In this document: positions 1-6,368 of the stretch, piece after piece | Layout of the letters: each line of letters opens with the position of its first letter | Numbering within the stretch: the first letter of the stretch is position 1 | Origin: an uncultured Alcaligenaceae bacterium | GTDB lineage: Bacteria; Pseudomonadota; Gammaproteobacteria; Burkholderiales; Burkholderiaceae_B | Direction of reading: 5' to 3' | Length of the DNA: 13,150 bases | Assembly: GCA_937952975.1 (NCBI GenBank) | Contig: CALFXX010000169.1 | Coordinates: 1-13,150, forward strand | Translations under genes and position numbers: made by a program | Notes under the pieces: model-generated | Seen by the model: the letters and a program-made list of their open reading frames with translations, nothing else | What the model was told of the DNA's origin: nothing | Databases searched by the model: none

Positions 1-1
1 G

Positions 2-85
2 CAAGCTGAGTGTCAAGACTTTAAATCTGCCTTCGAACAGCGCGCTCTTGAAGACGCCACAAGACTCTTACAAGCAGCAAGTTAA
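2..85 (+). CDS. C-terminal end of an unidentified protein (partial at window edge)
   Basis: The second forward frame is open from the window edge to a TAA at 83-85 and would give 27 residues ending TRLLQAAS. The residues form a plausible amphipathic helix rich in Gln, Glu and Ala, as is common at protein C-termini. It would be convergent with the nuclease-helicase gene, leaving an 82-bp gap. The fragment is too short to assign to a family, and an open stretch of this length can occur by chance. I list it as a likely gene tail with low confidence. Confidence 0.35.
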   Translation, partial: QAECQDFKSAFEQRALEDATRLLQAAS

Positions 86-167
86 CTTCATAGCGTTAAC
101 AGACACTACCCCAGCAATGGAAGGTGAGAGTGCGAAGATTCAAGATTACCCCGCCGCAGCATGCGCC

Positions 168-1799
168 TTACACAATTGAGCTTAAGCAGCTGGCAGCTTG
201 TTCAGTCAATACAACCTCAACAGCCAGTTGCGCGCGCGTCAAACCCACAAACAGTTGGCGCCGCGCTTTGTCGTTGAAGGTTTCAAAATCAACTTCAGTC
301 AGTGCGATGCCCGCTGCGCTTTGGCCTTTAAAACGATAGACAGAGTCGGTAAGGAGTGCGCCCTCAATCCACAGGGCATCACCTGCGGCTGAATATGTTC
401 CAGAGGGGCGGCGTAAGGTGAATTCACCCAGTTGTGGCGTCTTGATCAATACCGAACTGGCTAACCCACGCCAGCTGAGGATCGCAATATCCTTGAGTGC
501 AATGCCCCGCTTGAGTAGGTGCTTGACCGCTATCTCTGTCTGATCCAATAACTCGTTGTCACTGTTGTAAGTGTAAAAGTTAGGCAACTCGCCACTGTAG
601 AAAGAACGAGAGATGACCGCTTGCTCGGTCAACCCGAGCGCGTTAATGACTTGGCAGATTGCGCCCGGCGTTCGAAAGTTATCTTGGCAGGTGATCGTTA
701 CTGCCTCAGGCAAGTCAAACTCGCCACGGTCATATATCCTTTGTGCGTCATCTCCAAGTAAATAGACCTGACCTTCGTCAGTCAACTGTGGGATGAGCGA
801 TGCTACCCAAGCGGGTTCAAAGTCTTGGGCCTCATCCAGCACAATGAGTTGGTATCGATTTTGTAAGCTGGCGTTTGACTCAATCGCAGCGCCGTAGTGG
901 CTGGCCATACGATCATAAATACCTTGCTCTGTGAAGTTTGGGTCGCCCACCGTCTGCCGATAATACTCAACACACAGTTCATGAAAATTCGCGACCTTGG
1001 TCTTGGCTGGTGCGATATGCCCAATGTGATCCGCTAGGCTGCGATTGAAACAAACGTATAAGCTTTTTAGCGCTTGCTCTGACGCGTCTTCTAGTAACTT
1101 CAAGGCGAGCTGGGTTTTACCCGAACCAGCTGTCGCTTGTATTTTGATCACGCCCGAGGGTGCCGTAATACGTGGCACCCAAGTCGCAAGGCCATCAGCC
1201 AGACGCACGGTAGCCGTGCGAACTTGTTCTCCTAAGACGCGCATGTCTAGGGTGACATTAAATTCGCTGCAAAAGAATTTGCGTAAGCGTTCAACTTCAG
1301 AGACGGCTTGTTCGTCAGCCAGCATTTCTCTGACAAGTGTGCCAAGTTGATCAAAGCGCGTTGCATCAATAATGCGCTCTGGCGGAATCTTGATCACGTG
1401 TTGGTCGCCGATGACGTAGTCGGGCAGTACCAGGCAATTTGTGACGTGGGTTCGCAAACCTGCTTTGTTCAGTCGGTCGACGACAGCAGCAAATTGCACC
1501 GATGTCTGCCGACCGACATCTTTGGGGCCGTCCTCGTACAGTTTGGTCATTTGACCATTGGCGATCGTGACCTCACCCGCTTTGACCTCAACGAGCAAGA
1601 CGTTACCGAGGGGTGAGAGTACGACAAAGTCAATCTCACCGTGTTTGTCTTTGTCTTCATGCAGTGAGTGCCACGAAATATTATGAAAGATTTCGTAGCC
1701 TTTAGGCAGCGACAACTCCAGGCGATAAAGGACATCTAGTTCGCGCTCTTTACCGCGACTGTGTTTCGCATTTGACAGGTCAGGTATAAGAGTGGCCAT
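168..1799 (-). CDS. NERD-domain nuclease fused to superfamily 1 (UvrD-like) helicase
   Basis: The 543-residue protein has two modules. Residues about 14-125 match a NERD (nuclease-related) domain: RGKERE at 15-20, GEIDFVV at 54-60 and EVKAG at 71-75 supply a PD-(D/E)XK-type set (D57, E71, K73). Residues about 215-535 are a superfamily 1 helicase core: Walker A ATAGSGKT (222-229), Walker B VLDEAQDF (320-327), motif III GDDAQ (349-353), NFRTP (374-378), a motif V region near YRFKGQ (488-493) and motif VI FVGLTRA (517-523). All key residues seem present, so an active ATP-driven nuclease-helicase acting on DNA in the cytoplasm is likely. Known proteins of this type work in repair or phage defence (the staphylococcal Nhi has a nuclease-helicase plan); which applies here is unknown. 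The gene stands alone on its strand, divergent from the YbjN-like gene. I kept the ATG at 1799; the SD is weak. Confidence 0.9.
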   Translation of the reverse strand: MATLIPDLSNAKHSRGKERELDVLYRLELSLPKGYEIFHNISWHSLHEDKDKHGEIDFVVLSPLGNVLLVEVKAGEVTIANGQMTKLYEDGPKDVGRQTSVQFAAVVDRLNKAGLRTHVTNCLVLPDYVIGDQHVIKIPPERIIDATRFDQLGTLVREMLADEQAVSEVERLRKFFCSEFNVTLDMRVLGEQVRTATVRLADGLATWVPRITAPSGVIKIQATAGSGKTQLALKLLEDASEQALKSLYVCFNRSLADHIGHIAPAKTKVANFHELCVEYYRQTVGDPNFTEQGIYDRMASHYGAAIESNASLQNRYQLIVLDEAQDFEPAWVASLIPQLTDEGQVYLLGDDAQRIYDRGEFDLPEAVTITCQDNFRTPGAICQVINALGLTEQAVISRSFYSGELPNFYTYNSDNELLDQTEIAVKHLLKRGIALKDIAILSWRGLASSVLIKTPQLGEFTLRRPSGTYSAAGDALWIEGALLTDSVYRFKGQSAAGIALTEVDFETFNDKARRQLFVGLTRAQLAVEVVLTEQAASCLSSIV

Positions 1800-1836
1800 G
1801 AATATTTACCGTGAGGAAGGTCTTATTAAGAATAGC

Positions 1837-1851
1837 CGCTTTGTCAAAGCG
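1837..1851. promoter_or_regulatory. 15-bp inverted repeat in the divergent intergenic region
   Basis: CGCTTTG and CAAAGCG flank a single central T, giving a perfect 7+1+7 dyad 38 bp upstream of the helicase start codon. The half-site CAAAGCG recurs as a single copy at 1907-1913. Such a compact dyad is more typical of a protein operator than of an RNA hairpin. The binding protein is unknown. Confidence 0.4.
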
Positions 1852-1880
1852 CTGACACCGTTGAGGCAGAAATTATTCGG

Positions 1881-1905
1881 GGGTGTCTCATCCTGTGAGG
1901 CACTC
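1881..1905 (+). promoter_or_regulatory. Hairpin-forming inverted repeat upstream of the YbjN-like gene
   Basis: GGGTGTCTCA (1881-1890) pairs with TGAGGCACTC (1896-1905) around a 5-base loop TCCTG, giving a 10-bp stem with two G-U pairs on the plus-strand RNA. No T-tract follows, so it is not an obvious terminator. If transcription starts upstream, the hairpin would lie in the leader of the YbjN-like mRNA, about 56 nt before its start codon. It could also be a DNA operator. Confidence 0.4.
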
Positions 1906-1924
1906 ACAAAGCGATACTACCCTT

Positions 1925-1934
1925 ATACCGGTAT
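1925..1934. promoter_or_regulatory. 10-bp palindrome ATACCGGTAT just upstream of the YbjN-like RBS
   Basis: This perfect palindrome lies 14 bp before the Shine-Dalgarno AGGAG (1949-1953). Directly after it, GAGG (1935-1938) can pair with CCTC (1943-1946). Small dyads at this position can be operators or parts of a leader fold. The function is not known, and a 10-bp palindrome can arise by chance. Confidence 0.25.
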
Positions 1935-1960
1935 GAGGACCACCTCTTAGGAGATTTCAA

Positions 1961-2431
1961 ATGTCAGAAGCCCTCATTAATGAAAGTGCCACCATTGCTT
2001 TACCTGCAGCAAAAGTTGAAGTCGACGTCAACCTGCAGCATCTTTTTAATCATCTTGCCGACGAGGGCTTTCGCCCAAAGATTGATGACGATGGTTCTAT
2101 CGGCTTTAAGTGCGAAGGCTGGAAGCTTTACCTTGACCCCTATCCCAATCAAGGCGGCTTTCGCCTTTACTGCTGTGTCTACTGGGAGCTTGACCCCGCT
2201 GAGCGAACGAAAGCTCTAAACGTAGCAAATGAAATCAACGCCGATCGCCGTTGCGTGAAGGCTGTAGTCAATGGCAACAATACCGTTTGGCTGACTTACG
2301 AAACGCACTGCGCTGATGTGGTTGAGTACGCAAGAACGGTGGCCTCGGCCGCCGACTTTGTCGTGAGCGGCTGTCGTGAGTACCGTGAAGCCTTTCGCCG
2401 TGAGTCGCAACCAGTGACGTTGAACGCGTAA
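1961..2431 (+). CDS. YbjN-like protein
   Basis: The 156-residue, probably cytosolic protein resembles the YbjN family, which has a fold related to type III secretion chaperones. The visible plan is a first helix (about 25-35, LQHLFNHLADEGF), a strand block (about 45-75, DGSIGFKCEGWKLYLD then FRLYCCVYWEL), an NVANEIN helix (87-93), a second strand pair (about 98-114) and a C-terminal helical part (about 116-148). YbjN proteins have no established biochemical reaction; some affect motility, stress or membrane traits. There is no signal peptide or membrane segment. The start is well supported by AGGAG at 1949-1953, 7 nt before the ATG. The small membrane-protein gene begins 49 bp downstream. The match rests on the fold pattern and could be to a neighbouring family. 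Confidence 0.65.
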   Translation: MSEALINESATIALPAAKVEVDVNLQHLFNHLADEGFRPKIDDDGSIGFKCEGWKLYLDPYPNQGGFRLYCCVYWELDPAERTKALNVANEINADRRCVKAVVNGNNTVWLTYETHCADVVEYARTVASAADFVVSGCREYREAFRRESQPVTLNA

Positions 2432-2480
2432 ATAACAACTGGCTGCGCTGCTCTGTATGCACTCTATAACTATTTAAAAG

Positions 2481-2816
2481 GTGACCCAAATTTTAAAAAA
2501 AGTTTTTCTTTGGTTCGTAGTACTTGTGGGCGCAAGCGTAGTGACGTTTGGTTCGCAGCGCGTTTCACCCTTGGCGCACGACCCGCAGGGCGCGAGCTGT
2601 TGTCAGCAGGCCGGGTTGGTAAACCCCGGCTTTCAGTTGGTCTATCTCGCCATCGCTCATGAAAGCGCGACCCGTAGTGTTGAAGCACAACGGTGGCGTC
2701 GAGATTTTGTCTCAGCGCTCGAAAAGCGGCGCGCTAAGCGTCAAGCGCGACTTGCACTCAAGACTGCCACTCAAAGCGTCTTGCCCTTAGCCCTGCTTAG
2801 GGCAGGGGCTCGCTAG
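2481..2816 (+). CDS. Small single-pass membrane protein of unknown function
   Basis: The frame gives 111 residues from a GTG start. A hydrophobic segment at about residues 8-23 (VFLWFVVLVGASVVTF) follows two lysines, so it is a signal anchor or uncleaved signal peptide. A Cys-Cys pair (40-41) comes soon after, then a strongly basic helix-like stretch (about 67-93, rich in Arg and Lys), and the tail ends LLRAGAR. I do not recognise a family. The start is uncertain: the only SD-like stretch, AAAAGGTGA, includes the GTG itself, which would fit a rare ATT start at 2490 better. No in-frame ATG exists near the start. It lies 49 bp after the YbjN-like gene and may be co-transcribed. Its last codons overlap a hairpin (2789-2810). 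The frame could be non-coding. Confidence 0.5.
   Translation: MTQILKKVFLWFVVLVGASVVTFGSQRVSPLAHDPQGASCCQQAGLVNPGFQLVYLAIAHESATRSVEAQRWRRDFVSALEKRRAKRQARLALKTATQSVLPLALLRAGAR
2789..2810 (+). terminator. Candidate hairpin terminator at the end of the small membrane-protein gene
   Basis: AGCCCTGC (2789-2796) pairs with GCAGGGGCT (2802-2810) in an 8-bp GC-rich stem with one bulged G and a 5-base loop. It overlaps the last codons and ends just before the stop codon. The bases that follow are not a clean T-run, so intrinsic termination would be weak. It lies between the YbjN-like unit and the WYL regulator. Confidence 0.3.
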
Positions 2817-2964
2817 CCCTTAGTCATTTCAAATCAAAATAGTTTTCAAGATGATTTCTAGTATCACCTGATGAGCCAGCAGATAGTGCAACATATTTGT
2901 CAAAAAGTTAACTATTATTGGTTTAACAAGTGCCCCGAGTGGCGCGACTGGCGGATAAAAAAGA

Positions 2965-3936
2965 ATGGATCGCACCGAACGTTTCTATAAGATTCAAGCC
3001 ATGCTGATGGCCAAACCCTCGGTCACAATGAAACAGATGCTGGACGCGCTTGAAGTCTCGCGCGCCACATTAAATCGTGATTTAGCCTACATGCGCGATC
3101 GGCTTAACATCCCGTTTGCCTGGGATGCCACACTGCGCGGCTACGCCATGACACGTCAGCCAACAGACGGTAAAACCTTTGAGTTGCCAGGGGTGTGGTT
3201 TAACCAACAAGAGATTCATTCGCTGTTAACCATGATCGAATTGATCTCAAAGCTAGAACCCGGTGGCTTGCTGTTGCCGCATGTGGCGCCCTTTAAGGCC
3301 CGTCTTGAAGGGTTGTTAGACGAGGGCATCGGCAGTTCAAAAGAAGCGATGAACCGCATTCGCATCTTGCCGATGGCACAGCGACAAGTATCAGGCGACT
3401 ATTTTCAAATGATCGCTCACGCTTTGGTACAACGCAAACGGCTCGACATCAAACACTTCGCGCGGCAAACAGGCCAGACCACTGAGCGGCAAGTGTCGCC
3501 CCAACGCTTGGTCTATTATCGCGACAATTGGTACATGGATGCCTATTGCCACATGCGCGAAGGCTTGCGCAGCTTTGCCTTGGATGCGTTGAGTGGCGTC
3601 CAACTGGTTGATAAGACTGCCAAGAATGTTGCAGAGGCAGAGTTGCGCGAAATGTTCGAAACAAGCTACGGAATCTTTTCAGGTAAAAATCAACAAGTGG
3701 CTAAACTGAAGTTCACTCCCTTCAGAGCCCAGTGGGTTGCACGTGAAGTCTGGCACCCCAAGCAAGTGGGCGAGGTTCACTCAGACGGCAGCTACACACT
3801 CGAGGTACCCTATGGTGAAGACTGGGAACTCATCCAAGACATCTTGCGCCAAGGCCCTGATGTTGAAGTGCTTGCGCCAGTAGCACTTAAAAAGAAGGTT
3901 AAAGAGACTGTGCAAAAAATTTTAGAACTCTATTAG
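2965..3936 (+). CDS. HTH-WYL-WCX transcriptional regulator
   Basis: The 323-residue protein has the standard WYL regulator plan. An N-terminal winged helix-turn-helix (about 3-62) has the recognition region MLDALEVSRATLNRDLAYMR. A WYL domain (about 145-215) contains RLVYYRDNWYMDAYCHMREG, with W189-Y190-M191 in place of the usual W-Y-L, and SFALDAL (203-209). A WCX C-terminal part (about 245-320) ends the protein. WYL domains bind nucleic acid or small ligands, and such proteins (PafBC, YafY, BrxR, CapW) control DNA-damage or phage-defence genes. The ATG is preceded by a weak SD (GGCGGA). The next gene starts 3 nt after the stop, so the two are almost surely co-transcribed. Its target is unknown; the nearby nuclease-helicase promoter region with its dyads is a reasonable guess. 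Confidence 0.9.
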   Translation: MDRTERFYKIQAMLMAKPSVTMKQMLDALEVSRATLNRDLAYMRDRLNIPFAWDATLRGYAMTRQPTDGKTFELPGVWFNQQEIHSLLTMIELISKLEPGGLLLPHVAPFKARLEGLLDEGIGSSKEAMNRIRILPMAQRQVSGDYFQMIAHALVQRKRLDIKHFARQTGQTTERQVSPQRLVYYRDNWYMDAYCHMREGLRSFALDALSGVQLVDKTAKNVAEAELREMFETSYGIFSGKNQQVAKLKFTPFRAQWVAREVWHPKQVGEVHSDGSYTLEVPYGEDWELIQDILRQGPDVEVLAPVALKKKVKETVQKILELY

Positions 3937-3939
3937 AAA

Positions 3940-4521
3940 ATGGATCTTTCATACTTTAAAGACCGCTTTAACAATACCGAGTCAGCATATCTGCTAGCCA
4001 GGCGAGCGAACAACCCTGGCTTGAATCCCTTTGCTCGACTGGCAATTGAACAAATCATCACCGAGCGAGGTGAACAGCTGCCGCCTCTGTTTTTTAAAGA
4101 CAATGCCGAGTCGCGGTCATTCAAAGAATCCAAGGTGTACAAGCTTTGGCGCCTGATATGTGCCATGCCTAACGTGGTTACCATGAGTGTTGTAAATGCT
4201 TGTCGTAATAAACGTTTATTTGCAGTGTTACCGATCGGTGCTTTGTTGATGGCTATCGCGCTTAGCGATTTTGCGACCCCGCTTAAAACATTTTTTGAGG
4301 ATACAACCTCACCTCGGTGGTATCTGCACGGTCTAATTTTGAATGGCCACTTTGATGTTCTTCAAAAACAGTTAGCACCCTACAACATCAAAGTGATATC
4401 GCGCGGGTGTATTGTTGGCGATGACGAATACAAAAAGGATATTGAGAGTAATCAACGCGTCTACGAAGCGGCTTCAGATGACTTGAAGCAATTGCTAGGT
4501 AAACCAAGGTCTCGGAGGTAA
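3940..4521 (+). CDS. Single-pass membrane protein of unknown function, linked to the WYL regulator
   Basis: The 193-residue product is not one I recognise. Residues about 1-90 look soluble and partly helical (AYLLARRAN, FARLAIEQIITERG). One hydrophobic segment (about 93-111, LFAVLPIGALLMAIALSDF) is preceded by RNKR, which favours a cytoplasmic N-terminus. The C-terminal part (about 112-193) contains HGLILNGHFDVLQKQL, then VISRGCIVGDDEYKKDIES and a charged tail ending PRSRR. There is no signal peptide and no catalytic signature that I can name. It starts 3 nt after the regulator stop with no clear SD of its own, so translational coupling is likely. Its role may be tied to the regulator, for example as a membrane sensor or as a target gene. 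This is inference. Confidence 0.75.
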   Translation: MDLSYFKDRFNNTESAYLLARRANNPGLNPFARLAIEQIITERGEQLPPLFFKDNAESRSFKESKVYKLWRLICAMPNVVTMSVVNACRNKRLFAVLPIGALLMAIALSDFATPLKTFFEDTTSPRWYLHGLILNGHFDVLQKQLAPYNIKVISRGCIVGDDEYKKDIESNQRVYEAASDDLKQLLGKPRSRR

Positions 4522-4915
4522 ATAAGTCTCGGCGTTTAAACCAATCGTTGTTGCCGAGTCAGTCGAGTGCCGTGATCTCAATGGGCCCAACTTGTTTAAT
4601 TCAGGTCGCCGTACTTATCAGGCTTAAGTTGTGCAAGGGATTGATTTAAAAATAATTATTTGATAATAATGTCTGCAGTCTCTGATAATCTGGTGAATTG
4701 CATCAACCGCAAATACCTGAGGACATACTGCTTTAGTATAAAAGTTTGTTGTTAAAACCGACTTGATACGTCAAATGGGTATGAACGATGGCAACCTTTA
4801 AGTTCATAAGCGATCTCGCGACTAAAGGGTTGCTGGACAGCGGCCCTTCGCATGCCGCCGCAGCATCACGATATTTTGGGCCACGACTCTTCTGTTCTCG
4901 GGCGCAGAGCCGAAT
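4522..4915. other. 394-bp gene-poor region with AT-rich palindromic segment and a doubtful 43-codon frame
   Basis: No convincing gene was seen here. The left part holds only a weak dyad (CTCGGC with GCCGAG). The centre (4641-4690) is strongly AT-rich, with a 12-bp palindrome and two TGATAAT copies 22 bp apart (4661 and 4683). A small dyad ATACT-GCTTT-AGTAT lies near 4726-4740. On the right, an ATG at 4788 opens a 43-codon frame ending at 4919 (MATFKFISDLATKGLLDSG...). It has a weak SD and overlaps the end of the SRAP gene by 4 bp in convergent orientation. It could be a small protein, a relic, or chance. A GCGGC/GCCGC hairpin (4840-4858) sits inside it. Confidence 0.4.
4641..4670 (+). promoter_or_regulatory. 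Possible promoter with embedded 12-bp palindrome
   Basis: TTGATT (4641-4646) lies 15 bp before GATAAT (4662-4667), or 18 bp before AATAAT (4665-4670), either of which could be a sigma70-type -10 element. The perfect palindrome AAATAATTATTT (4650-4661) fills the spacer, where an operator could block RNA polymerase. No clear gene lies directly downstream on this strand, so the transcript, if any, would be a small RNA or carry the doubtful 43-codon frame. Confidence 0.3.
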
Positions 4916-5584
4916 CTAAAGAAGACTGTAGTGTGACTGTGCAATCTGGCTATGAAGCTCAAGTACCTCAGCAGGGCACTGCCTAATGAGCGGCGTGATG
5001 TCTGATTGCGTCCCTTTCAGCCAGGTCTCGTAGCTGTCAGGGTTCAAGATCACCACCATGCGTTTTTCATCTTGCGGCTTGTGCAAAAGCTTGAATACAG
5101 CGTGATCATCTGCATTGACGGTGAGCATGGTGTAGCTGTCTACCCAGCCAGTGGGCGAGCGCCACGCAGACCATATCCCCGCAATTCCCATTGGTGCGCC
5201 ATCAACCCGCGATACCTCGGCAGCGACGGCTTTGCCCGAGCGCCAATCGGGCTCAAACACCGACATCGCCGGGATAATACAGCGTTGACCTTTTTTCCAG
5301 GCATCACGAAACGTGGGTTTTTCCGCGATGGTTTCACTGCGGGCGTTGAACGTGCCCTTGACCTTGCCATCTTTAGACCAATGGGGAATCAAGCCCCAGT
5401 GGCCCGTCACTGCCTCGCGCGCGGGTACGGCCTCGTCGCCCACCTCGGCGTGCGGGTGAGGGCGGATGAAGAGCCCTTCGTAGCCTGGCCACATATCAGG
5501 CTTGCCGATCTGCCCCAACTGGTCAAGCCCAAAGGACTGGCGCAATTGGTTGGAATGGGTAACGGGCTTGTAGTGGCTGCACAT
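4916..5584 (-). CDS. yedK: SRAP/YedK-family abasic-site DNA-protein crosslinker
   Basis: The 222-residue protein belongs to the SRAP family (E. coli YedK, human HMCES). These proteins use Cys2 to form a thiazolidine crosslink to abasic sites in single-stranded DNA and protect stalled forks. The key residues are present: MCSHY with Cys2 after Met removal, N80 in TFNARSET (78-85), E111 in SVFEPDW (108-114), and H168 in LLHKPQDEKRM (166-176). The core strands AGIWSAW (135-141) and YTMLTVNAD (151-159) are also clear. Length is close to the family norm, so it appears intact. The start must be this ATG because Cys2 is catalytic; the SD upstream is weak. It is divergent from the dioxygenase-like gene with a 143-bp gap. 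I saw no LexA-type box there, so SOS control is not shown. Confidence 0.93.
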   Translation of the reverse strand: MCSHYKPVTHSNQLRQSFGLDQLGQIGKPDMWPGYEGLFIRPHPHAEVGDEAVPAREAVTGHWGLIPHWSKDGKVKGTFNARSETIAEKPTFRDAWKKGQRCIIPAMSVFEPDWRSGKAVAAEVSRVDGAPMGIAGIWSAWRSPTGWVDSYTMLTVNADDHAVFKLLHKPQDEKRMVVILNPDSYETWLKGTQSDITPLIRQCPAEVLELHSQIAQSHYSLL

Positions 5585-5654
5585 CGTTCAATATCCCCAC
5601 GCGTTCCTTGAATAGTGACCAAGATCTGGCTCAGTGACCGACGAAGCTGGATGA

Positions 5655-5682
5655 TTGATCTGAGTTGAATTCGCAATATACT
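5655..5682 (+). promoter_or_regulatory. Sigma70-type promoter of the dioxygenase-like gene
   Basis: TTGATC (5655-5660) and TATACT (5677-5682) are separated by 16 bp, a good match to the sigma70 consensus. Transcription would start near 5689, giving a leader of about 39 nt. A short CCGCA/TGCGG dyad (5691-5707) would lie at the start of that leader. An AGGAG Shine-Dalgarno follows at 5717-5721. Confidence 0.55.
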
Positions 5683-5727
5683 CCTTGAAGCCGCAACGCA
5701 AATGCGGATGATACTCAGGAGACCCTC

Positions 5728-6285
5728 ATGCAAGTACACGAACTCGTCGCACGCTTCGCTCAGGCCGGTGCGAGCGCCAACCCGATGAGCGCCGCGCGTG
5801 AAGAACTCGAGGCGCTGCGTGGCGATCTCGATGCCGTTGATCAAGCTCTGCGCTTTGTCAGTGGTACCGGTGGTAATGCACGGCAAGTGTTTTACCGTTC
5901 GCCATCGATTTCGTTGTTAAAAGTTTGTTTTCCGGTCGGACGCCGCACGCCACCCCACGACCATGGTACGTGGGCCACAATTCTTCTGTTTTCGGGCGAA
6001 GAAAAAAATACGCTGTACCGCTCTGAAAACGGCACACTTCGCAAGGCCAGCGAAGTGACCTTGACTCGCGGCTCGATTTTGCCGATGCTCGCTGATACCG
6101 TACATGTGGCCGAGTGCTTAAGTAAAGAGCCCGCGATTGGCTTGCATGTTTACGGTGGTGACATCCTCGAGTTGCCACGCAAAATGTGGCATCCTGAAAC
6201 CCTAGAATCACATCCATTAGATCTGACATTGTATGAGTCATTTGCTCAGGCGGCATCCAGAGCTGCGTCTGCGCCGCTGAGTTGA
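5728..6285 (+). CDS. Cysteine dioxygenase-like cupin (predicted thiol dioxygenase)
   Basis: The 185-residue protein fits the small bacterial cupins related to cysteine and 3-mercaptopropionate dioxygenases, which oxidise thiols to sulfinates with Fe(II) and O2 in the cytosol. Cupin motif 1 is PPHDHGTWATILLFSGEE (75-92), giving iron ligands H77 and H79. Motif 2 gives H126 in DTVHVAE (123-129). The following GLHVYGGD (138-145) matches the Ser-His-Tyr strand of characterised enzymes, but Ser is replaced by G138, while H140 and Y142 remain. Residues 1-50 are a helical N-terminus. The start is supported by AGGAG at 5717-5721, 6 nt from the ATG. The gene is monocistronic and divergent from the SRAP gene. 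Substrate is unknown; a non-thiol substrate is possible. The fold assignment is firm. Confidence 0.85.
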   Translation: MQVHELVARFAQAGASANPMSAAREELEALRGDLDAVDQALRFVSGTGGNARQVFYRSPSISLLKVCFPVGRRTPPHDHGTWATILLFSGEEKNTLYRSENGTLRKASEVTLTRGSILPMLADTVHVAECLSKEPAIGLHVYGGDILELPRKMWHPETLESHPLDLTLYESFAQAASRAASAPLS

Positions 6286-6293
6286 GTGGGTAC

Positions 6294-6322
6294 TTGACTG
6301 CTCTCGTTGTTTCAGCAGTCAA
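6294..6322 (+). terminator. Candidate hairpin after the dioxygenase-like gene
   Basis: TTGACTGCT (6294-6302) and AGCAGTCAA (6314-6322) form a perfect 9-bp inverted repeat with an 11-base loop, 8 bp after the stop codon. No T-run follows directly; a T-rich stretch begins about 20 bases later. It is either a terminator with a weak tail or an RNA-stabilising 3' hairpin. Confidence 0.45.
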
Positions 6323-6368
6323 CAGATCCAAAGTGTGCAAGATTTTTACTTTTTATTTTGATGAATAG

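Noticed and set aside
81..100. GTTAAC repeated at 81-86 and 95-100 as a terminator
   Set aside because: Six-base AT-rich arms without a T-run are too weak, and one copy overlaps the possible stop codon.
5006..5611. Long plus-strand frame (201 codons) opposite the SRAP gene
   Set aside because: The minus strand has all SRAP catalytic residues; the plus frame has no recognisable family and no SD.
5585..5727. LexA-type SOS box before the SRAP gene
   Set aside because: No CTGT-N8-ACAG-like dyad is present, although the family is often called SOS-associated.
5407..5886. Minus-strand frame of 159 codons crossing the gap between the SRAP and dioxygenase-like genes
   Set aside because: It overlaps two genes with clear family motifs and the promoter; its product has no recognisable pattern.
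5858..6340. Minus-strand frame of 160 codons under the dioxygenase-like gene
   Set aside because: Mirror frame of a clear cupin coding sequence; no supporting signals.
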